A stretch of DNA of 64,000 nt, taken from positions 124,001 through 188,000 of the forward strand of contig JAHDVF020001254.1 of assembly GCA_022606425.2 (NCBI GenBank). The letters are read 5' to 3'. Shown one piece after another: positions 59,836-64,000 of this stretch (position 1 is the first letter of the stretch; every line of letters starts with the position of its first letter). The DNA comes from Lepidostoma basale (Eukaryota; Arthropoda; Insecta; Trichoptera; Lepidostomatidae). The translations under genes and the position numbers were made by a program. Under the pieces are notes generated by a model. It worked only from the letters and a program-made list of their open reading frames with translations, was not told the DNA's origin and did no database searches.

Positions 59836-60835
59836 ACTTATACTACATTTTAACTTTGAGTCTATTTTTAATTTATATGCTTACAATGTTTATACAAGTT
59901 ACATTGTTGGTAAATAAATCTATTTTTTCCGAAAAAAAAATTATATTAGAAACCTGCGTAAATATTGCATCGCCATTTTCTATTTTAATATTGTACATTT
60001 TTAATTAATTACTAGTTAAATATTAATCTTCTACATAAATACAAGGCAAACTAATTTCTTTATACCTATTGGTATGTTTTGAGAGCGGTTGTGTAGAAAC
60101 GAGTAGGTTTGATTTTTAATTTGCCAATGTTCAACTGTAAATCAGTAGCGAGGAGTGCACAGACAAGGTAAATTGGGTGACCTCCTTTCCCTCAATTGGC
60201 CCCTGTCCGCGGAAAATGGATACGGATCCAATTGCTTAGAAGTAGGGGCATATAACATCCTCAACTTCACGTGATATACCAATTTATTTACTTCAAAATC
60301 TTTCATATTACGGATTTTTCTTAAATTTTTATAGTATTTAATATCATTGTTATTGCTGTTTTGTAACTTCTCATCGTATTTCTCCACGCCTCTTTCCATT
60401 ACTCGGAGTAACTTTATGTTTCATTTGTAGGTATCTTTTTTCTTAATATCTGGAGTCATCATCCCTCTGAAAATGTTGTCATCCAAGTGGTTTGAGGTCA
60501 TACCCTCCCCATTTTCTATGCAGCTTTAGAAAAACGGGAAAGCACTGTTTCACAGCATAGTCTCAGGTCATCTTATTACGTGACCGAACCATTGATTTAT
60601 TTTTGTAACATAAAATAAATATTACGACTACAGCCAGATAGTATAGTCAGCAAACTAGCTGAAAATCATTTAACAAATAAAACGCATCCCATATATTGTT
60701 ATTCGGAAAACTGTGAAAATCCCCTTTCTAAATTACAATCATGTTGATCAAATATTCAAATATTTCATAAAATTATGTTATACTTTTGTAAATACATTAC
60801 CTTCTCGGTTAAGATTGCAAAAAATCGAAAATGTG
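59836..60835. other. No gene supported
   Basis: About 1 kb. A mixed-complexity part lies at 60140-60230 (CCTCCTTTCCCTC, GTCCGCGGAAAATGG), and an ORF of 85 codons on the minus strand has no family. A possible RTE-like scrap is seen on the minus strand at 60520-60590 (TEQC..KLHRKWG-like), too short to call. Confidence 0.35.
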
Positions 60836-60840
60836 TCAAC

Positions 60841-61214
60841 CAGTGATTCCCAAAGTGGTCTATATAGACCCCCAGGGGTCTACGACAACTTGCAAGGGGT
60901 CCATGTCAGCGGAAAAAAAATTTGGGGTTCTGTGAAATAAAAATGGGTGTCCAAGATAGTAGATCTCATGTCGGATGGTCGAAATCGCTGGAGACCTTTT
61001 TTATTGGATAAAATCTGTGGGTCAAAACGCATGGCGACCGTTTATTTTAGCTCGTTGGGGAAAATCGAATGTCTGATCTTTGCCAAATGAGATAAAAAAT
61101 GATCACGTTTCGATGAATTTGTAAAAAATAAACTATTTTAGAAAAGCAGGGGGTCTACACAAAATAGAAGAATGCGGCAAGGGGTCTACGGGTAAAAAAG
61201 TTTGGGAACCTCTG
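60841..61214. mobile_element. hAT-type MITE
   Basis: It begins CAGTGATTCCCAAAGTGG and ends GTTTGGGAACCTCTG (complement CAGAGGTTCCCAAAC), the usual hAT terminal motif. GGGTCTACGACAACTTGCAAGGGG near the left and GGGGTCTACGGG near the right are inner repeats. 374 bp, no ORF. The flanking octamers GTGTCAAC and CCTTAAAC agree in only 4 of 8 positions, so the TSD has decayed. Confidence 0.82.
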
Positions 61215-62930
61215 CCTTAAACGCTTCTTTTAACTTTATGAAAGTTTTATATCATATATATTTTGCTCTATTAGACTAATTGATTATGCTCAATGTCTGA
61301 TAATATTAAATTTTTAAAAAATAAGTCATGAGTGGATTTATATATTATAAAATTCGTTGAAAGTAATGCTTTTAATTTATTAACTTTTTTTTCTTGTTGG
61401 TATTCACAAATTATATCGCAACAAAATAGTTAATTTAAAAATTCGGATTAATTTAATTTAGTGTTAATATAAATTAATTAAATTATATGATTATTGGGAA
61501 TAGGACTTTCCAAAAAAAGTATGTATAGTATTAGAAAGCTGTTCATTTTCGGTGTGTAAATATATAGCAATTGTTATCAAAGCCCGTATCGCCATGCAAA
61601 ATATTAAAGTGAAACATCAGTATACCTATATGAATGCACCAAACTACACTAAACATGATTCTGTATATGCTGTGAACTCTCAAAGATAAATTCTAAATTC
61701 AAAATAAAATATTTAAAATTATTATGTTGTTTATCATATTAATTATTTAAATACTTAATAAAGGATTTTTCCATTTTCTTAGAATATTTTTAAAAACAAT
61801 TTCCATAGTCAAGAGTTGCCTTCATCATCGAGAGTACGATAAAAACTTAAATAATCGTCTACTAGACGTATTGAAAATATTGTATAAAAAAATATATATA
61901 ATCCACGAATTTAGAAATTTTATTTGTTTAATCACAATAGATCAAAGTATAATCTCATAATAAGACTGTATCTTCTTGGACAACGAATACGAGTATGTTT
62001 AGTTACAAACATAAATAGCTTAAGGATAAAATTAATAAATTGCCTACAAATTATTAAATTGAACATCCAAAAAAATCTTTCTGCGAACAGAACTACAATA
62101 ACCAGTAAGCAAATGTAATATTTTTTCTTGAATTATTTTTTAAATGATTTTACTTTTTGTATAATACCTTCGAAAGATGTCTAAAAAAATAAATTCAATT
62201 TTTTTTTTATTCATAAATACATCATTGCAGAATTTTTGTTAACTATTTTATCTGCCATTTAGTAAGTTAACATAAATAATATCGAAAAATCATATTAAAT
62301 AATTAATTATTATATGACTGCAATAAAATTAAACAATAACCAAAATTAACAAAAATTACTGAATTTTTTTGTTGACACAATTAAACGTAATGTTGCAACG
62401 GGTTAAAAAAATATATTATTCGTGTATCATACAAATCAACACAATTAATAATAATAAAATATTAACTAATTGAAAGAAAAAAAATATTCATATGGCTAAA
62501 AATTGTTTCAAATTAAAATTTCTTAAATTACATGTATTTATTAAAAATCAAACGTAAGTACAGAAAAAACGCAGCATTTTAAATTTAATATATTGTTTTA
62601 AAAAAACAGACTAAAAAGTTAAGAACGCATAATGATTTAAATAAAATAATTTCGAATACTCACTCTAAATCTGCAGATTAGTTCAACCAATTTTCATAAA
62701 GGGTAATCAAATACTTTCTACTTAATATCTAGCGTGGTTTCATTGCAACTAAAATGAAATTCATATTATACAAACTTGAATAAAACTTTCGTGTTCAAAA
62801 ACTTTTGAAAGATCTGCGGCAGAACCGGTAATAATTTTATTATTTTAAAACTCAACTGTTTGTTTCTCAGAGGGAACAAAGCTTTAAAAGTTTGCAGGGA
62901 AATTTTTATATGTAATAAATGGGGAATTCG
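61215..62930. other. No gene or repeat recognised (1.7 kb)
   Basis: The longest empty stretch. Extremely AT-rich with poly(A) and poly(T) runs. ORFs are Ile/Lys/Asn-rich and not credible. Confidence 0.45.
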
Positions 62931-62934
62931 GTGA

Positions 62935-63115
62935 GTTTAAACCATCTCCGAACCACTTTGTTTTAAGTTTTGTTCAGCGCGCTCGAGGGGGTAGCTGTCG
63001 GCAGGCAACGCGACATACCTGGGCTACGGGACCGCTACGACTGGCGTAGCCGCCGTAGGACCCACCGCGGCAGCCGAGTTCCGTAGCGAGCTACGAATTA
63101 TTTCTATGCATGCGC
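62935..63115. other. Isolated CpG-rich patch, possible exon or promoter
   Basis: GC-rich block (62978-63090) within very AT-rich DNA. It contains several CGTAGC/GCTACG words that can pair with each other. On the minus strand GTAGCCCAG-GTATGTCGCG (about 63013-63032) is a donor-like site preceded by an open frame (NSAAAVGPTAATPVVAVP) that closes with TAG just before it. On the plus strand one frame is open for about 90 codons. Neither is convincing alone. Confidence 0.25.
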
Positions 63116-63194
63116 GCGCAATTTTATTTCTTGAGCTTCGATATTCTTATCAGTCTTTGATAGAATGCAAATTAAATGCAGTGCGAAAGAAAGT

Positions 63195-63250
63195 GTTACA
63201 AACTAATAAATGTTTCATTAAGATGGTTTGGATATGTGAAAGAATGAAAA
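63195..63250 (+). mobile_element. RTE-T scrap
   Basis: TTCATTAAGATGGTTTGGATATGTGAAAGAATG corresponds to the SLRWFGHMERM codons of RTE-T. Confidence 0.5.
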
Positions 63251-63445
63251 GGTAGAATAAATGGAACGGTTACAATATTGTGAATGTTTCCGAATTCTAT
63301 CTAACTCTTTCTGTAAGTTATAACTTACTTAAAGTGAATAAATAAATGGTATATACAAAATATATTAAAATACTTCATGCATCAAATATTTTAAAGTTCA
63401 TATAGAAATAAATTAATCATAGATTATTTTTTAAATAAGATTACA
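63250..63445. other. No gene recognised
   Basis: AT-rich spacer. Confidence 0.4.
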
Positions 63446-63447
63446 GT

Positions 63448-63765
63448 GCCCAGTCGTATTCTTGTAGCAACCCTTATGTATAGAAGTAAAGCAAGGAACT
63501 GACAAAATAAAAATCAAGGAATTAATACATGGATTAAATGAGGACAAAGTAAATCTGTATATGATATAGTGTCAAATACAAATATAAGAAGTGAATACAG
63601 TGCGAATGAAAGTGTGATGAATAAAATAATGAAAGTGTCATTAAGATTACTTGAACACATGGAAAGAATGTAAACATTAACGATGTGAACGGAACAGAAA
63701 AAGAGGAAGACCGAGGAAAATGTGGCACGATCAATCAATAAAACAGTAAATGTAAGGGGTTATTA
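63448..63765 (+). mobile_element. RTE-T LINE, decayed
   Basis: GTAGCAACCCTTATGTATAGAAG, AGTGTCAAATACAAATATAAGAAGTG, AATAAAATAATGAAAGTG, AGAGGAAGACCGAGGAAAATG and GGCACGATCAATCAATAAA follow the family order from LPTLMYGSE to HDQINQ with many losses. The end and tail are missing. Confidence 0.75.
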
Positions 63766-63900
63766 AAGGGGTAATTAAATTTTTTTTATTTAATCTAATG
63801 CACAAGAGTAAAAGTTTCAGTGGAACTTCAAGATGAAATACGAGTTATGAAATACGAGTTATGAAATATGTAGTATGAAAACATGGTATAAGATACGTAG
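63766..63900. other. No gene recognised; short direct repeats
   Basis: GAAATACGAGTTAT is repeated in tandem at about 63834-63864, then related ATACGTAGTATGA words. Confidence 0.4.
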
Positions 63901-63903
63901 TAT

Positions 63904-64000
63904 GACATACGTTAACTTCCCAGAATCATCCCTCAACAAATCATCCCAGAACTGCGCATATGCGGATGATATTTTCATTACAAGTAGAGACAAACAAACG
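63904..64000 (+). mobile_element. Reverse transcriptase fragment at the window edge
   Basis: The open plus-strand frame YVNFPESSLNKSSQNCAYAD, DIFITSRDKQT holds a YADD motif in the context CAYADDIFI, the RT active site of a non-LTR-type element. It runs out of the window. It is not RTE-T (which reads LLYADDAVLLAD), so another family starts here. The 5' side is truncated or frameshifted. Confidence 0.6.

Noticed and set aside
1..64000. CRISPR array, prophage or bacterial operon
   Set aside because: No evenly spaced identical repeats with unique spacers, no ribosome-binding-site-spaced gene runs; repeats here are dispersed eukaryotic TEs.

Overview
The window looks like gene-poor nuclear DNA from an arthropod, most likely an insect. 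It is AT-rich, contains no bacterial-style gene, rRNA, confident tRNA gene or CRISPR array, and is packed with degraded eukaryotic transposons. RTE-type LINEs with very short repeat-only 3' ends, a CR1-type fragment with a (GATTT)n tail, jockey-type fragments, a cellobiose-free DD34D mariner and tRNA-derived SINEs together would suit Lepidoptera or a related order. That placement is inference.

LINE content. The dominant family (called RTE-T here) ends its protein only a few bases before a (TTAG)n tail and is present in more than 20 pieces on both strands, grouped with two diverged subfamilies. The longest copy (12997-14104) keeps the second half of the reverse transcriptase with the YADD motif and the whole C-terminal region. 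Other LINE families are recognised by their C-terminal proteins: RTE-2 (HmRTE-like, GAA tail), RTE-3, RTE-4, RTE-5, RTE-6 and more, plus jockey-type fragments. Several insertions have exact target-site duplications (TSDs). Two non-autonomous families borrow LINE tails: a 264-bp SINE carrying the RTE-T end (18840-19103) and a ~390-bp SINE carrying the RTE-3 end (53443-53833).

DNA transposons. One near-complete mariner (38235-39554) has perfect 31-bp inverted ends and a transposase broken by two 1-base deletions. There are also truncated mariner relatives (34.1 and 36.4 kb), hAT-type MITEs (14.1 and 60.8 kb), a piggyBac-type TTAA insertion (48403-48953) and a ~400-bp MITE family (31.4, 45.0, 49.0 kb).

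The most unusual layer is about 25 short palindromic elements in at least seven unrelated-looking families. Most share one core: a CTGANGA-like heptamer, one extra base, a stem-loop, GAAAC, 2-4 bases, then GTC. This is the layout of a minimal type I hammerhead ribozyme. Intact copies have 11-14-bp TSDs and a one-sided extension of about 35-50 bp outside the palindrome, which points to Penelope-like or retrozyme-like retroelements, not to ordinary TIR transposons.

Host genes. No complete host gene is visible. Three minus-strand pieces look like true exons: two signal-peptide exons ending in GTAAGT (44696-44824 and 41195-41314) and a terminal exon with a poly(A) signal (2009-2154). Other short exon candidates are weaker. 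The window is therefore probably introns and intergenic space of one or more genes coding for secreted proteins.
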